Source: Ruegeria sp. EL01
Lineage (GTDB): Bacteria > Pseudomonadota > Alphaproteobacteria > Rhodobacterales > Rhodobacteraceae
Reading direction: 5' to 3'
NCBI RefSeq assembly: GCF_900313035.1
Contig: NZ_OMPS01000046.1
Location: 434,001 to 498,000 of the forward strand
Length of the DNA stretch: 64,000 nt
In this document: positions 38,971 through 49,050 of the stretch, piece by piece
How the letters are laid out: each line of letters begins with the position of its first letter
Position numbering within the stretch: the first letter of the stretch is position 1
Position numbers and translations under genes: made by a program
The notes under the pieces: generated by a model
Told to the model about the DNA's origin: nothing
Seen by the model: only the letters and a program-made list of their open reading frames with translations
Databases searched by the model: none

Positions 38971-39608
38971 GACAATCCCTCAAACTCGTTTTGCAGGGTT
39001 CTTACGTGGTCTTGCAGGCTCGGTTGCTGAATTCGGCGCATCCGTTCTGCGCTGACGATTGTCTTCAGCTTGTCTTCGGTTGCATCCAGATCATCATTTA
39101 CCAGAACGTAGTCGTAATACCCCCAATGGCTGATCTCATCCCAGCTTTTGAGCATGCGCTTGGCGATCACGTCTTCGCTGTCCTGCCCACGGGTTTCCAA
39201 CCGGCGTCGCAGTTCGGGGATCGACGGCGGCAGAATAAAGATCGACAGCGCGTGTTTTCCCAGGTCCGAATTCCTGATCTGAACCTCGCCTTGCCAGTCC
39301 ACATCGAACAACACGTCCCGTCCGGCATTGATCAATTCCCGCACCGGTCCTGCAGGTGAGCCGTAGAAATTGCCGAACACGTGGGCATGTTCCAGCATCT
39401 GACCCTCGGACACCTGTTGTCTGAAGGCATCCTCGCTGAGGAAGTAATACTCGCGCCCGTGTTCTTCACCGGGGCGCGGTTCGCGGGTCGTCGCGGACAC
39501 CGAAAACTCTAGGTCGCTATCCCATGCCATCAGCCGGCGCGCCAAAGTAGATTTTCCTGCCCCTGAGGGCGAGGACAGGATAATTAGTAGACCTCGGCGG
39601 TGCCCCAT
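38967..39608 (-). CDS. gmk: Guanylate kinase
   Basis: A 213-residue enzyme, ATP + GMP to ADP + GDP. The P-loop is [10 protein letters not shown] at residues about 11-20, followed by [23 protein letters not shown] (GMP binding) and [11 protein letters not shown]. The start at 39608 (MGHRRGLL) matches the family N-terminus and has GGGAA at good spacing; the ATG at 39623 has no ribosome site. The yicC-gmk order is common in bacteria. Confidence 0.95.
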   Translation of the reverse strand: MGHRRGLLIILSSPSGAGKSTLARRLMAWDSDLEFSVSATTREPRPGEEHGREYYFLSEDAFRQQVSEGQMLEHAHVFGNFYGSPAGPVRELINAGRDVLFDVDWQGEVQIRNSDLGKHALSIFILPPSIPELRRRLETRGQDSEDVIAKRMLKSWDEISHWGYYDYVLVNDDLDATEDKLKTIVSAERMRRIQQPSLQDHVRTLQNEFEGLS

Positions 39609-39625
39609 TTCAGTTATTCCCATTT

Positions 39626-40516
39626 TTATTCAATGTTTTGCACCTGTTCGCGCATCTGATCGATCACGGCCTTCAGTTCTAGCCCAACAGATGTCAGATC
39701 AGTGTTTTGCGCTTTGGAACACAGTGTATTTGCCTCACGGTTGAACTCCTGCATCAGGAAGTCCAACTTGCGCCCAACGGCCCCGTCTTGCCCCAGCAGG
39801 TCACGCGCCGCGGCCACATGGGCAATCAGACGGTCGATTTCTTCAGTTATGTCAGCTTTGACCGCGATCAAAGCCAGTTCTTGCGCCACGCGATCGGGCT
39901 CCGCTCCCTGAGCATTGTCCAGTACGCGCGCCAGATTTTCACGAAGGGCATCGGCCATCTTGTCCTTGCGCTGCTCAGCCAGCTTCGCAGCTTGCTCGGT
40001 CAGAGAGGCAACCTGATCCAACTGTGACGCCAGAACACCGGCAAGCGCTTCGCCTTCACTTTGGCGCATGTCGATGAATGCGCTTAGAAGACTTGAAAAT
40101 TCGGACGTCAGATGCGCCACCAAGGGGGCTGGATCATCGGCGTCTGTACCAGCCTCCATCATCCCCTTCATCGCAAGCAGATCAGTTGCGCTGGACCGTG
40201 CCAGAACAACTCCGCGCGCCTCGGCCATCTGTTGTGTCTTCACCAGAGCATTCAGCGCATCGGCCATTGTGGTTTCGTTCAAAGACAAATCCGCTGCGGC
40301 TTCATCGCGGCTTATGCGCATAGATAGCGTCACGTTTCCGCGGCTCAGAGACTTGGACAGCGTACCACGCAACGCTGCCTCTAACCCGGTCAACCATTCC
40401 GGCACCCGAATGCGTAAATCCAGCCCCTTGCCGTTCACGCTGCGCAGTTCCCACGTCCAGCTATGCGGGCCAAATGCCCCCTTGGCCGAGGCAAACCCGG
40501 TCATGGATCTGATCAT
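39626..40516 (-). CDS. YicC-family putative endoribonuclease
   Basis: A 296-residue protein with the family opening [13 protein letters not shown] and the C-terminal DUF1732 domain ([24 protein letters not shown]). YicC proteins are stress-related and some act as RNases; the role here is not known. The ATG at 40516 is the family start; the longer frame begins in the intergenic region. First gene of the yicC-gmk-carbonic-anhydrase-like operon. Confidence 0.93.
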   Translation of the reverse strand: MIRSMTGFASAKGAFGPHSWTWELRSVNGKGLDLRIRVPEWLTGLEAALRGTLSKSLSRGNVTLSMRISRDEAAADLSLNETTMADALNALVKTQQMAEARGVVLARSSATDLLAMKGMMEAGTDADDPAPLVAHLTSEFSSLLSAFIDMRQSEGEALAGVLASQLDQVASLTEQAAKLAEQRKDKMADALRENLARVLDNAQGAEPDRVAQELALIAVKADITEEIDRLIAHVAAARDLLGQDGAVGRKLDFLMQEFNREANTLCSKAQNTDLTSVGLELKAVIDQMREQVQNIE

Positions 40517-40760
40517 GACTGCCCTTTCTGTCACTGCACTTTTTTTGCTGCCTGCCGCACCTAATGCCATTGACCGGTCCAGAGCAAGACCTTGCTGATG
40601 CTGCAATTGATCTGCAGAAGTTAACCATTCATTAAAGAATTACTCCAAAATTGTCTTAACCCGAGTCAAACTGTCCAGAGCAGAGGCTTTTGGGCCGCCG
40701 ATATATGCGATGTCTCGCATTTTATGAAAATGGTGGTCGTTTGATGTTAGGGTGATGGAA

Positions 40761-41435
40761 ATGAAAACCTTTTTCGGGATTGGTTCCGGGTCAGGATTTG
40801 GAAAGATCGTCGCAATGGATCGCTTTGACAGTGGGCGCAGCCTCTCGCCGATCCGCCAGGCCGAGGCGTATTGGACCGCATTGCTGACAGGCGACGGCGT
40901 TCCGAAACGGTCGCAGGTTGATCCGCGCGGGTTAGAGAACATTCTGGAATACACCTTCATTCTGGAACGCATCGCCCCTGGCCTTGCCCGGTTTCGTCTG
41001 GCTGGCAGCCATCTCACCAAACTCGCGGGAATGGAAGTTCGAGGCATGCCTCTGACATCCTTTTTTGAGCCAGATGCGCGAGCGGATGTGAAAGACGTGC
41101 TTGAGCAGGTCTTCTCGGCACCCGCCACGGCAGAGCTAAGCGTCGTGTCGGCTGGTGCGCTGGGCCGCGCGAGGTTGCAAGCGCGCATGATACTTCTTCC
41201 CCTGAAAAGTGATCTTGGGGACGTGAGCCGGGTTCTTGGCATCATGGTCAGCGACGGTGCAATTGGCGCGACACCACGCCGTTTTGCCATTTCCGACAGA
41301 CGCATCAAGCCGGTGTCGGACATGCACGTGCCCGCGAAACCCGAACTAGAGGACGCTTCCGGCTTTGCGGAAGACCAGTCAGAATTCAAGCGACCCGCCA
41401 GCCACTTGCGACTGGTCGTCTCAAAAGACGACTGA
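40761..41435 (+). CDS. PAS_5 (DUF1457)-type PAS domain protein
   Basis: A 224-residue protein. Residues about 25-150 match the alphaproteobacterial PAS_5 pattern: SPIRQAEAYWTALLTGDGVPKRSQVDPRGLE, YTFILERIAPGLARFRLAGSHL. A charged, probably flexible tail follows. No output domain is attached, so it may be a single-domain sensor or partner protein. The start at 40761 has AGGGTG six bases before; ATG/GTG codons 6-9 bases earlier are alternatives. Divergent from yicC with 244 bases between starts; followed by a terminator shared with the DAHP synthase gene. Confidence 0.82.
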   Translation: MKTFFGIGSGSGFGKIVAMDRFDSGRSLSPIRQAEAYWTALLTGDGVPKRSQVDPRGLENILEYTFILERIAPGLARFRLAGSHLTKLAGMEVRGMPLTSFFEPDARADVKDVLEQVFSAPATAELSVVSAGALGRARLQARMILLPLKSDLGDVSRVLGIMVSDGAIGATPRRFAISDRRIKPVSDMHVPAKPELEDASGFAEDQSEFKRPASHLRLVVSKDD

Positions 41436-41446
41436 CAAACGAAAAA

Positions 41447-41467
41447 CGGCGGGTCAATAACCCGCCG
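41447..41467 (-). terminator. Terminator between the convergent PAS and DAHP synthase genes
   Basis: CGGCGGGT pairs with ACCCGCCG around a CAATA loop. On the minus strand it is followed by TTTTT, so it ends the DAHP synthase mRNA; on the plus strand the T-run is short, so ending there is less efficient. Confidence 0.8.
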
Positions 41468-41490
41468 CTTCCCGATAATTCGTAGTAGTC

Positions 41491-42861
41491 TTAGCTTGCT
41501 TGGCGCTTTGAACGATCACGACGCAAATTGGTCAGTTCTTCAGCGACTAGGAAGGCGAGTTCCAACGCCTGAGAGGCATTCAGGCGTGGATCGCACGCGG
41601 TGTGGTAGCGGTCAGACAGATCCTCTTCGGTCACTGCGCGTACGCCGCCGGTACACTCTGTGACATCCAGACCGGTCATCTCAAAATGCACACCACCGGG
41701 GATGGTGCCCTCGGCCTGATGAACACCAAAGAAGTCGCGCACTTCGCGCAGCACCGAATCGAAGGGCCGGGTTTTGTAGCCGGTCGCCGACTTGATGGTG
41801 TTGCCGTGCATTGGATCGCAGACCCATGTGACATTGGCGCCTTCTTCTGTCACCGCCTTGACCAGACGCGGCAGGTGCTCACCCGCTTTGCCCGCACCAA
41901 AGCGCGCGATCAGGGTCAGGCGACCCTCTTCGTTTTCCGGGTTCAGCTTGGCCATCAGAACCTTGAGGTCTTCCGCCGAAGTGGTCGGGCCGCATTTCAG
42001 GCCAATGGGATTTTGGACCCCACGGCAGAACTCGACATGTGCACCATCAGGCTGACGGGTGCGATCACCGATCCATATCATGTGCCCGGACCCGGCCAAC
42101 CAGTTGCCCGAGGTCGAATCCAGACGCGTCAGCGCCTCTTCATACTCCAACAGTAGCCCTTCGTGGCTGGTGTAGAATTCAACGGTCGAGAACTCATGCG
42201 TGGTATCTGCGGTAATCCCCGCCGCACCCATGAAGTCGATAGTGTCCTGAATTCGGTCGGCAATTTCCGAATATTTCTGAACGTCCTGTTCGTCCGTAAA
42301 GCCCAGCGTCCACGAATGCACCATGCTCATGTCCGCGAAGCCACCGGTCGAAAACGCACGCAGCAGGTTCAGCGTTGCGGCGGCCTGCGTGTAGGCCTGC
42401 AGCATTTTCTGAGGATTCGGAATCCGGGATTCGGGCGTGAAAGCCAGTTCGTTGATGATATCGCCGCGGTAGCTGGGCAACTCTATGCCATCGATAACCT
42501 CGGTCGGGGCGCTGCGTGGTTTGGCAAACTGACCAGCCATACGGCCGACTTTAACCACGGGAACCTTGGCACCATAGGTCAACACCATGGCCATCTGCAG
42601 CATCACCTTGAACGTATCGCGGATCGCATCGGCGCTGAATTGTTCAAAGCTTTCAGCACAATCTCCACCCTGCAGCAAAAAGGCCTCGCCGCGACCAGCG
42701 GCACCCAGATGTTGCTTGAGACGCCGCGCCTCACCGGCAAAGACCAGCGGCGGATACTGTGAAAGCTGAGCCTCGACTTTGGCCAGCGCGGCCGCGTCGG
42801 TATACTCTGGCATCTGAACCCGGGGCTTATTGCGCCAGCTCGTTTTTTGCCACTCAGTCAT
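41491..42861 (-). CDS. Class II 3-deoxy-7-phosphoheptulonate (DAHP) synthase
   Basis: A 456-residue entry enzyme of the shikimate pathway, condensing PEP and erythrose 4-phosphate. It belongs to the plant-like class II, marked by [14 protein letters not shown] near the start, [30 protein letters not shown] and [10 protein letters not shown]. The metal-binding Cys (GGDC), His and Glu are present. Class II is common in alphaproteobacteria. Divergent from a GlxA-type regulator. Confidence 0.95.
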   Translation of the reverse strand: MTEWQKTSWRNKPRVQMPEYTDAAALAKVEAQLSQYPPLVFAGEARRLKQHLGAAGRGEAFLLQGGDCAESFEQFSADAIRDTFKVMLQMAMVLTYGAKVPVVKVGRMAGQFAKPRSAPTEVIDGIELPSYRGDIINELAFTPESRIPNPQKMLQAYTQAAATLNLLRAFSTGGFADMSMVHSWTLGFTDEQDVQKYSEIADRIQDTIDFMGAAGITADTTHEFSTVEFYTSHEGLLLEYEEALTRLDSTSGNWLAGSGHMIWIGDRTRQPDGAHVEFCRGVQNPIGLKCGPTTSAEDLKVLMAKLNPENEEGRLTLIARFGAGKAGEHLPRLVKAVTEEGANVTWVCDPMHGNTIKSATGYKTRPFDSVLREVRDFFGVHQAEGTIPGGVHFEMTGLDVTECTGGVRAVTEEDLSDRYHTACDPRLNASQALELAFLVAEELTNLRRDRSKRQAS

Positions 42862-43028
42862 AGCTTGGATCTCCGCAGATATATTTCAGGTGGTCTCTAT
42901 ACAAAAAGCAGGGAAGAGTGGCCATATCCGATTTGCACCCCTTGACGCGGTAAAGAAGCTTTGAGCATGGTGTCTGGCAAATCAGCCGCGACGTGGGTGC
43001 AGCCGTCGCCAATTCAAGGACAATCGCC

Positions 43029-44033
43029 ATGCAAGAGCAACGCCAAGTTGTCACTGTGGACGCCCGCACGGATAAACCGGTCAATTTTGTCTTTGTCCTG
43101 TTGGACAAGTTCTCGTTGCTGTCTTTTGCGTCTGCTTTGGACAGCCTGCGCATCGCCAACCGCATGGCCGATCGCACCATATACACCTGGACCCTGGCAG
43201 GCGAAGGCGGGGAAACCGTTTCCTGTTCATCCGGAACCACATTCAACTTGGATTCGGATCTGGGTGAGCTGCAGCGCGACCAGATCATTATGGTCTGCGG
43301 TGGCGTGGACGTTCAGGCCGCGACCACCAAACGCGTATTGAACTGGTTGCGTCGTGAAGCGCGCAAGGGGCTGAAGATTGGTGGACTATGCACTGCGGCC
43401 TATACATTGGCGAAAGCCGGGTTGCTGGATGGCAAACGCGCGACAATCCATTGGGAAAACTCGGACAGTTTTGCCGAGGAATTCGACAGCGTTGAGCTGA
43501 CCAAATCGGTGTTTCTGATCGACGGTAACCGCATGACCACAGCCGGTGGCACATCTTCGATTGATCTGATGCTAAAACTGATTGCGGATGATTTTGGAGA
43601 GGATCTTGCCAACGCGGTCGCAGATCAGATGATTTATTCCTCCATCCGCACGGATCAGGACACACAACGTCTGTCAACGCCGACGCGCATCGGGGTGCGC
43701 CACCCCAAGCTTAGCCAGGTTATCCTGATGATGGAAAAGAACATCGAAGAGCCGATCTCGCCTTCGATCCTGGCCAAGGATGTCGGCATGTCCACCCGAC
43801 AGCTCGAGCGGCTGTTCCGTCGGTACCTCAGCCGTTCGCCCAAACGATACTATATGGAGCTGCGGTTGCATAAGGCGCGCAACCTGCTGATGCAGACGGA
43901 TATGAGCGTGATCAACGTGGCCCTTGCCTGCGGCTTTGCCTCGCCCAGCCATTTCTCGAAATGCTACAGGGCGCATTACAACACCACGCCGTACCGCGAA
44001 CGTGGAACGCAAAGCGGGCGTTTGTCAGTCTGA
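43029..44033 (+). CDS. GlxA-family AraC-type transcriptional regulator
   Basis: A 334-residue regulator. The N-terminal DJ-1/PfpI-like domain covers residues 15-200 (FVFVLLDKFSLLSFASALDSL, KIGGLCTAAYTLAKAGLLDG with a cysteine at the elbow position), and the C-terminal AraC helix-turn-helix pair ends VALACGFASPSHFSKCYRAHYNTTPYRER. Members control glycine betaine, carnitine, arginine or dimethylglycine catabolism; the target is not deducible here. ATG 43029 has AAGGA eight bases before. Divergent from DAHP synthase with 167 bases between starts. Confidence 0.9.
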   Translation: MQEQRQVVTVDARTDKPVNFVFVLLDKFSLLSFASALDSLRIANRMADRTIYTWTLAGEGGETVSCSSGTTFNLDSDLGELQRDQIIMVCGGVDVQAATTKRVLNWLRREARKGLKIGGLCTAAYTLAKAGLLDGKRATIHWENSDSFAEEFDSVELTKSVFLIDGNRMTTAGGTSSIDLMLKLIADDFGEDLANAVADQMIYSSIRTDQDTQRLSTPTRIGVRHPKLSQVILMMEKNIEEPISPSILAKDVGMSTRQLERLFRRYLSRSPKRYYMELRLHKARNLLMQTDMSVINVALACGFASPSHFSKCYRAHYNTTPYRERGTQSGRLSV

Positions 44034-44037
44034 AGTC

Positions 44038-45132
44038 TCAGCCAGGTGTCATGCGATACACGGCGCCCTGCCCGACTGATATGAACCAGATCGACCCATC
44101 CGGAGCTTCGACGATGTCACGCACACGCTCGGTTTCCGGACCCGTGATCTGTTCAACCTCGCGCAGCGGCGATCCGGCCAGGCGCGCGATATAGTCGAAC
44201 TTGAGCGAGCCGACAAAAATGTCGCCAGTCCACTGGGGCCAAAGCTTACCGGAATAGACCAGCAACCCTGATGGCGCGATGGACGGGTCCCAGTAGTGTT
44301 CAGGCTGTTCCAGCCCCGGTTGCGATGTTCCTTCGCCGATCTTTTCGCCGGAATAGTGGGTGCCGTAAGAGATCACCGGCCACCCGTAATTTGACCCTTT
44401 GCGGATTTGGTTGACCTCATCTCCGCCCTTCGCGCCGTGCTCGGATACCCAAAGCTGTCCGTCTAAATCCAATCCGGCACCCTGCGGGTTTCTATGACCA
44501 AAAGACCAGATTTCAGGACGGATTTCATCTTGGCCGAGAAACGGATTGTCAGCGGGCACAGAACCGTCACGCGTGATCCGAACGACCGAGCCCATGTGGG
44601 TTGATCTGTCCTGCGCAGACGGCCTGTCGCCCCGGTCACCAAGTGTTACGAACAATGTGCCGTCGCTGGCTTCGACCACGCGCGATCCAAAATGCCGTCC
44701 CCCCGATCCACCGGGCATGGCCTCGAATATGATGCGCAGATTTGTCAGACGTTGCCCATTCTCGGACAATCGCGCTACGGCTACCGCAGTTCCGGCCCCA
44801 TCCGCTTGCGGTTTGGAGAACGTCAGAAACACCTCTCGGCTCTGGCTGAAGTCCTTTGCGACAGTGACATCTAGCAAACCACCCTGCCCCGATGCAGCAA
44901 CCTTGGGCACGCCGGATACACGCTGAGTCGTTCCGTTGCTGACGAACAGCAGGTCGCCATCGCGTTCCGTGACCAGGAAACTGCCATCCGGCAGGATGCC
45001 CACCGCCCACGGCGTGTCCAGACCTTGCAGCATGTGCGTGATGCGGACTGGGCCAGAGGCCGTTTGCAGCGTGTCCGCATGGGACGTACCGGTCACCCAA
45101 GTCAAAATGAGAATCGCAACAAGCCGGATCAT
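44038..45132 (-). CDS. PQQ-dependent aldose/sorbosone dehydrogenase-type protein
   Basis: A 364-residue exported beta-propeller of the glucose/sorbosone dehydrogenase family (YliI/Asd). The signal peptide is RLVAILILTWVTGTSHA. The fold then begins ITHMLQGLDTPWAVGILPDGSFLVTERDGDL and contains GGSGGRHFGSRV, HRNPQGAGLD, WVSEHGAKGGDEVN and NYGWPVISYG. It uses PQQ and calcium to oxidise sugars in the periplasm; no PQQ synthesis genes are in the window. GGAGGGCGAAG precedes the ATG. It converges with the GlxA regulator at four bases. Confidence 0.92.
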   Translation of the reverse strand: MIRLVAILILTWVTGTSHADTLQTASGPVRITHMLQGLDTPWAVGILPDGSFLVTERDGDLLFVSNGTTQRVSGVPKVAASGQGGLLDVTVAKDFSQSREVFLTFSKPQADGAGTAVAVARLSENGQRLTNLRIIFEAMPGGSGGRHFGSRVVEASDGTLFVTLGDRGDRPSAQDRSTHMGSVVRITRDGSVPADNPFLGQDEIRPEIWSFGHRNPQGAGLDLDGQLWVSEHGAKGGDEVNQIRKGSNYGWPVISYGTHYSGEKIGEGTSQPGLEQPEHYWDPSIAPSGLLVYSGKLWPQWTGDIFVGSLKFDYIARLAGSPLREVEQITGPETERVRDIVEAPDGSIWFISVGQGAVYRMTPG

Positions 45133-45295
45133 CTTCGCCCTCCATCAAGTATTGAGCCGCCGCCAAAGCCCGGCAGCACCAACAAAACAAATAGAATTAA
45201 TGTATGCAAAAGCACTTTTTCGTTAGGACTTTTCTTTTTTGAACAGCTTGCCTAGGGTCGTGCCCAGAATGAAGATAAAATCAGGGAGTAACCAT

Positions 45296-46477
45296 ATGAA
45301 AAAGCTGCTTACTGCAACCGCAGCAACCGCATTGCTGGCTGGTGCCGCGATGGCCGACGACGTTAAACTGGGCATTCTGGTGGGCTTTACAGGGCCTATT
45401 GAATCGCTCGCCCCCGCCATGGGATCCGGTGCGGAAATGGCCATCGCCGAAGTTACAGAATCGGGCAAACTGCTTGATGGCGCCACCGTCGTTGGTATGC
45501 GCGCTGACACCGGCTGCATCGACAATGGCCTGTCCACATCGAACGGCGAACGCATGATTGCCGACGGTGTTGCTGGCATCATCGGTGGGGATTGCTCGGG
45601 CGTGACAGGCGCGATTTTGCAGAATGTCGCAATTCCGAATGGCATGGTGATGATCTCGCCTTCTGCAACCTCACCCGGTCTGTCGACCATGGAAGACAAC
45701 GGCCTGTTTTTCCGCACCGCACCTTCGGATGCGCGGGAAGGTCAGGTGATGGCGGACATCCTGCAGGATCGTGGCATCAATTCGATCGCTCTGACCTACA
45801 CAAATAACGACTATGGCAAAGGTCTGGCAGACGCGATCCAGTCTTCGTTCGAAGCTGTCGGTGGCGAAGTGACCATCGTCGCGGCGCATGAAGACGGCAA
45901 AGCGGACTACTCGGCTGAAGTTGGCGCGCTGGCCTCGGCCGGAGGCGACATTCTGGTCGTTGCGGGCTATCTTGACCAAGGCGGTCTGGGTATCATCCAA
46001 TCGTCGCTGGACAGCGGCGCGTTTGACACGTTCGGTCTGCCCGGTGGCATGATCGGTGACTCGCTGCCTTCCAATGTGGGCGCGGACCTGAACGGATCGT
46101 TCGGTCAGATCGCGGGTTCAGGCGGCGAAGGTGCTGAAAAGTACTTTGCCCTGTCCGAGGCAGCAGGCTTTGACGGCTCATCCCCGTATTCGCCTGAATC
46201 CTATGACGCGGCAGCGCTGTTCATGCTGGCTATGCAGGCCGCCGGGTCTACAAGCCCGGCAGATTATGCATCCAAAGTCATGGATGTCGCCAACGCGCCG
46301 GGTGAAAAGATTTATCCGGGTGAACTGGCCAAAGGTCTGGAGCTTTTGGCTGCGGGCGAGGAGATCGACTATGTCGGAGCTTCGGGTGTTGAACTGATCG
46401 GCCCCGGTGAAAGCGCAGGCTCCTACCGCGAGATCGAAGTGACCGACGGCGAAAACAAAACCGTCAACTTCCGTTGA
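45296..46477 (+). CDS. Branched-chain amino acid-type ABC transporter substrate-binding protein (second system)
   Basis: A 393-residue binding protein. The signal peptide KKLLTATAATALLAGAAMA is cleaved near residue 21, followed by DDVKLGILVGFTGPIESLAPAMGSGAEMAI and GGDCSGVTGAILQNV. It differs clearly from the first binding protein in the window, so another ligand is likely. The start at 45296 is supported by AGGGAG. A hairpin after its end and the following livG, livF, livH and livM genes form one cluster. Confidence 0.92.
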   Translation: MKKLLTATAATALLAGAAMADDVKLGILVGFTGPIESLAPAMGSGAEMAIAEVTESGKLLDGATVVGMRADTGCIDNGLSTSNGERMIADGVAGIIGGDCSGVTGAILQNVAIPNGMVMISPSATSPGLSTMEDNGLFFRTAPSDAREGQVMADILQDRGINSIALTYTNNDYGKGLADAIQSSFEAVGGEVTIVAAHEDGKADYSAEVGALASAGGDILVVAGYLDQGGLGIIQSSLDSGAFDTFGLPGGMIGDSLPSNVGADLNGSFGQIAGSGGEGAEKYFALSEAAGFDGSSPYSPESYDAAALFMLAMQAAGSTSPADYASKVMDVANAPGEKIYPGELAKGLELLAAGEEIDYVGASGVELIGPGESAGSYREIEVTDGENKTVNFR

Positions 46478-46503
46478 TCCAGCGTTAACAGTATGAAACC
46501 AAG

Positions 46504-46528
46504 CAGCCCGGGCCTTGTGTCCGGGCTG
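46504..46528 (+). terminator. Attenuator hairpin after the second binding-protein gene
   Basis: CAGCCCGG pairs with CCGGGCTG around a nine-base loop, extended by AAG/TTT, with TTTC after it. It is probably a partial terminator so that more binding protein than ATPase is made. Confidence 0.6.
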
Positions 46529-46604
46529 TTTCAATGACAAAAGATCGCACCTCTTTTTGGGGATGGGACAACAAGAACGCCGAACAGGGCGGCTAGGGGA
46601 AACG

Positions 46605-47393
46605 ATGATCGTCGTCGAAGACGTGCACAAGCATTTCGGCGGTTTTCACGCGGTGGATGGGGCATCGCTGGAAATCGAACAAGGGTCGATCACTGGCCTG
46701 ATCGGGCCAAACGGGGCCGGAAAAACCACTCTGTTCAATGTCATCGCCGGGGTTTTGCCACCCACCAGCGGCAGGGTGTTCATGGATGGTGAAGATATCA
46801 CCGGCCTGCCCCCACATGATCTGTTTCACAAGGGCCTACTGCGCACCTTTCAAATCGCGCACGAGTTTTCGTCGATGACCTGCCGCGAAAACCTGATGAT
46901 GGTGCCCGGCACTCAATCCGGGGAATCTCTGTGGAACACCTGGTTCGGACGCAAACGGATCGCGGATGAAGAGCGTGCGCTCGCGGCACACGCCGATGAG
47001 GTTCTGGAGTTTCTGACAATCGAGCATCTGGCTGATCACAAGGCCGGTCAGGTCTCGGGCGGGCAGAAGAAACTGCTTGAACTTGGCCGTACCATGATGG
47101 TCGACGCCAAGATTGTGTTTCTGGACGAAGTTGGCGCCGGCGTGAACCGCACTCTGCTGATGACCATCGCCGACACGATCCTGCGCCTGAACAAAGAACG
47201 CGGATATACATTCGTCGTGATCGAACACGACATGGATTTCATCGGCAAGATCTGCGACCCGGTCATTTGTATGGCCGAGGGCAAGGTGCTGGCGCAGGGC
47301 ACACTGGACGAGATCAAAGCCAATGAGCATGTGATTGAGGCCTATCTGGGCACCGGCCTGAAAAACAAAGACAAGCTGGAAGCTGGCGCATGA
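46605..47393 (+). CDS. ABC transporter ATP-binding protein, LivG type (second system)
   Basis: A 262-residue ATPase with Walker A GPNGAGKTT, signature VSGGQKKLLELGRTM and Walker B IVFLDEVGAGVN. The usual proline after the catalytic glutamate (LDEP) is replaced by valine, a small departure from the family. ATG 46605 has AGGGG before it. It overlaps the next gene by four bases. The match to LivG is by the FQIAHEFSSMTCRENLM and VIEHDMDFI regions. Confidence 0.92.
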   Translation: MIVVEDVHKHFGGFHAVDGASLEIEQGSITGLIGPNGAGKTTLFNVIAGVLPPTSGRVFMDGEDITGLPPHDLFHKGLLRTFQIAHEFSSMTCRENLMMVPGTQSGESLWNTWFGRKRIADEERALAAHADEVLEFLTIEHLADHKAGQVSGGQKKLLELGRTMMVDAKIVFLDEVGAGVNRTLLMTIADTILRLNKERGYTFVVIEHDMDFIGKICDPVICMAEGKVLAQGTLDEIKANEHVIEAYLGTGLKNKDKLEAGA

Positions 47394-48220
47394 GCGACAA
47401 CCCATACCAGGACGATCACGGCAACAAGGACGCCTCGATCACGAACACCGCCGGAATCGGCACATTGACGCCCGCCCACACGAAAAGCGGACCCGTCTCC
47501 AAGGTCGAAGGTGGTCCTTTCCTGATTGGCGACACCATGACCGGTGGTTATGGCAAAGGACCGGATATCCTGCACGATTGCACGATCTCTGTCGACAAGG
47601 GCGAGATTGCCGTGATCGTCGGCCCCAACGGCGCGGGTAAGTCCACCGCAATGAAGGCCGTATTCGGGATGCTGGACGTTCGCGCCGGCTCGGTGCGGTT
47701 GGATGGCGAGGATATCACCAACCTTACCCCACAAGATCGTGTGATCCGGGGGATGGGGTTTGTGCCTCAGACGCAGAACATCTTTACCTCTATGACGGTC
47801 GAGGAAAACCTCGAGATGGGTGCATTCATCCGTCGTGACGACATTTCTGAGACGATGGAGCAGGTGTTTGAGCTGTTCCCAATCCTGCGCGACAAACGCA
47901 ACCAGGCGGCCGGAGAGCTGTCGGGTGGTCAACGCCAACAGGTCGCCGTCGGCCGCGCACTGATGACCCAGCCCAAAGTGCTGATGCTGGACGAGCCGAC
48001 GGCTGGTGTCTCACCCATCGTGATGGACGAACTGTTCGACCGGATCATCGAGGTGTCACGCACCGGGCTGCCGATCCTGATGGTTGAACAAAACGCCCGT
48101 CAGGCGCTGGAGATCGCTGATAAGGGGTATGTGCTGGTTCAGGGGCGCAACGCTTACTCCGGTACGGGAAAAGAATTGCTGGCGGACCCGGAGGTTCGGA
48201 AGAGTTTCTTGGGGGGGTGA
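47390..48220 (+). CDS. ABC transporter ATP-binding protein, LivF type, with N-terminal extension (second system)
   Basis: A 276-residue ATPase. Residues 1-40 are an added, probably disordered stretch (NPYQDDHGNKDASITNTAG) before the usual start. Walker A is GPNGAGKST (about 78-86), signature LSGGQRQQ and Walker B VLMLDEPTAGVSP. It overlaps LivG by ATGA. It is followed directly by an unrelated small gene instead of the permease genes. Confidence 0.92.
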   Translation: MSDNPYQDDHGNKDASITNTAGIGTLTPAHTKSGPVSKVEGGPFLIGDTMTGGYGKGPDILHDCTISVDKGEIAVIVGPNGAGKSTAMKAVFGMLDVRAGSVRLDGEDITNLTPQDRVIRGMGFVPQTQNIFTSMTVEENLEMGAFIRRDDISETMEQVFELFPILRDKRNQAAGELSGGQRQQVAVGRALMTQPKVLMLDEPTAGVSPIVMDELFDRIIEVSRTGLPILMVEQNARQALEIADKGYVLVQGRNAYSGTGKELLADPEVRKSFLGG

Positions 48221-48222
48221 GG

Positions 48223-48771
48223 ATGATTAAGGCAATTTTCTCGCTGATTCTGAGCGTTCTGCCCCGGACAGCTATGGCATTTATTGGACCTGTGAGCGGG
48301 CTCGAGAAATATGATTGTGTAATTGTTGAAAGATGTGACGCTCAAAAGCTCTGCAAAATGACGCGCGAAAAAAGCGAGCTGATCGTTATAACGACGGTCT
48401 TCATGGCACCAACAAATGAGCAAAATGGGACCAATCCATACGACCTTATTGAGAGAGTGGATGAAATCGCTTGGGTCGACTTTGCGCGCTATTCGAGAGT
48501 GCCTGTCCCTCTCCCGATTTGGTTCAAGTTCGATTTCGTTTCAGGTGAAGCAATGGAATTCAGATTGGATGATTGGCTCTATGGCAAGCAGCTCTCACCA
48601 TACGACGAACAGTCATATGCTTTTGTGTTCGAAGCGGACGCAAGCAACGACGGCGAGGTTGTTGATCTTTGGGAGAATCGGAACTTTTGGTTTAGGCTGT
48701 ATACAAAACGGAATAGCGCCGAAGCGAGGTTTGAAACAATCAAGATGATCTGTCCGGAGTATGGTAAGTAG
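48223..48771 (+). CDS. Uncharacterised exported protein inserted in the second liv cluster
   Basis: A 182-residue protein of no recognised family. It has a signal peptide (KAIFSLILSVLPRTAMA), then SGLEKYDCVIVERCDAQKLCKMTREKSEL with a pair of nearby cysteines, and a Trp/Tyr/Phe-rich C-terminal half (LPIWFKFDFVSGEAMEFRLDDWLYGKQ). The start at 48223 has GGGGGGGTGAGG before it, close to the livF stop. By eye it is clearly more AT-rich than its neighbours and uses codons such as ATA and AGA, so it may have been acquired. Confidence 0.6.
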   Translation: MIKAIFSLILSVLPRTAMAFIGPVSGLEKYDCVIVERCDAQKLCKMTREKSELIVITTVFMAPTNEQNGTNPYDLIERVDEIAWVDFARYSRVPVPLPIWFKFDFVSGEAMEFRLDDWLYGKQLSPYDEQSYAFVFEADASNDGEVVDLWENRNFWFRLYTKRNSAEARFETIKMICPEYGK

Positions 48772-49050
48772 GATGGATTTCCTTGACCCCCATGTGGCGC
48801 TCTCTAACGTCGCCCTGGTTCCAACGACCACTTGACCGCCTATTCCAACAGGACCAGCTGACAGTTCTCAGCATCAAACGCCCTTAGAAACTCACCTGTC
48901 ATCCCAAGATTTCCACGCCTCCGCTGCAATCCGGTCACATTGTGCGTTTAGCGCCGGGCGCTGTGAAGGAAACGGTTTCCCGGACAAACAGATTTGGTTC
49001 CGTGAAATCAGCGAACCTTCTGAATGAAAAACTCTATTCAGGACCAAACA

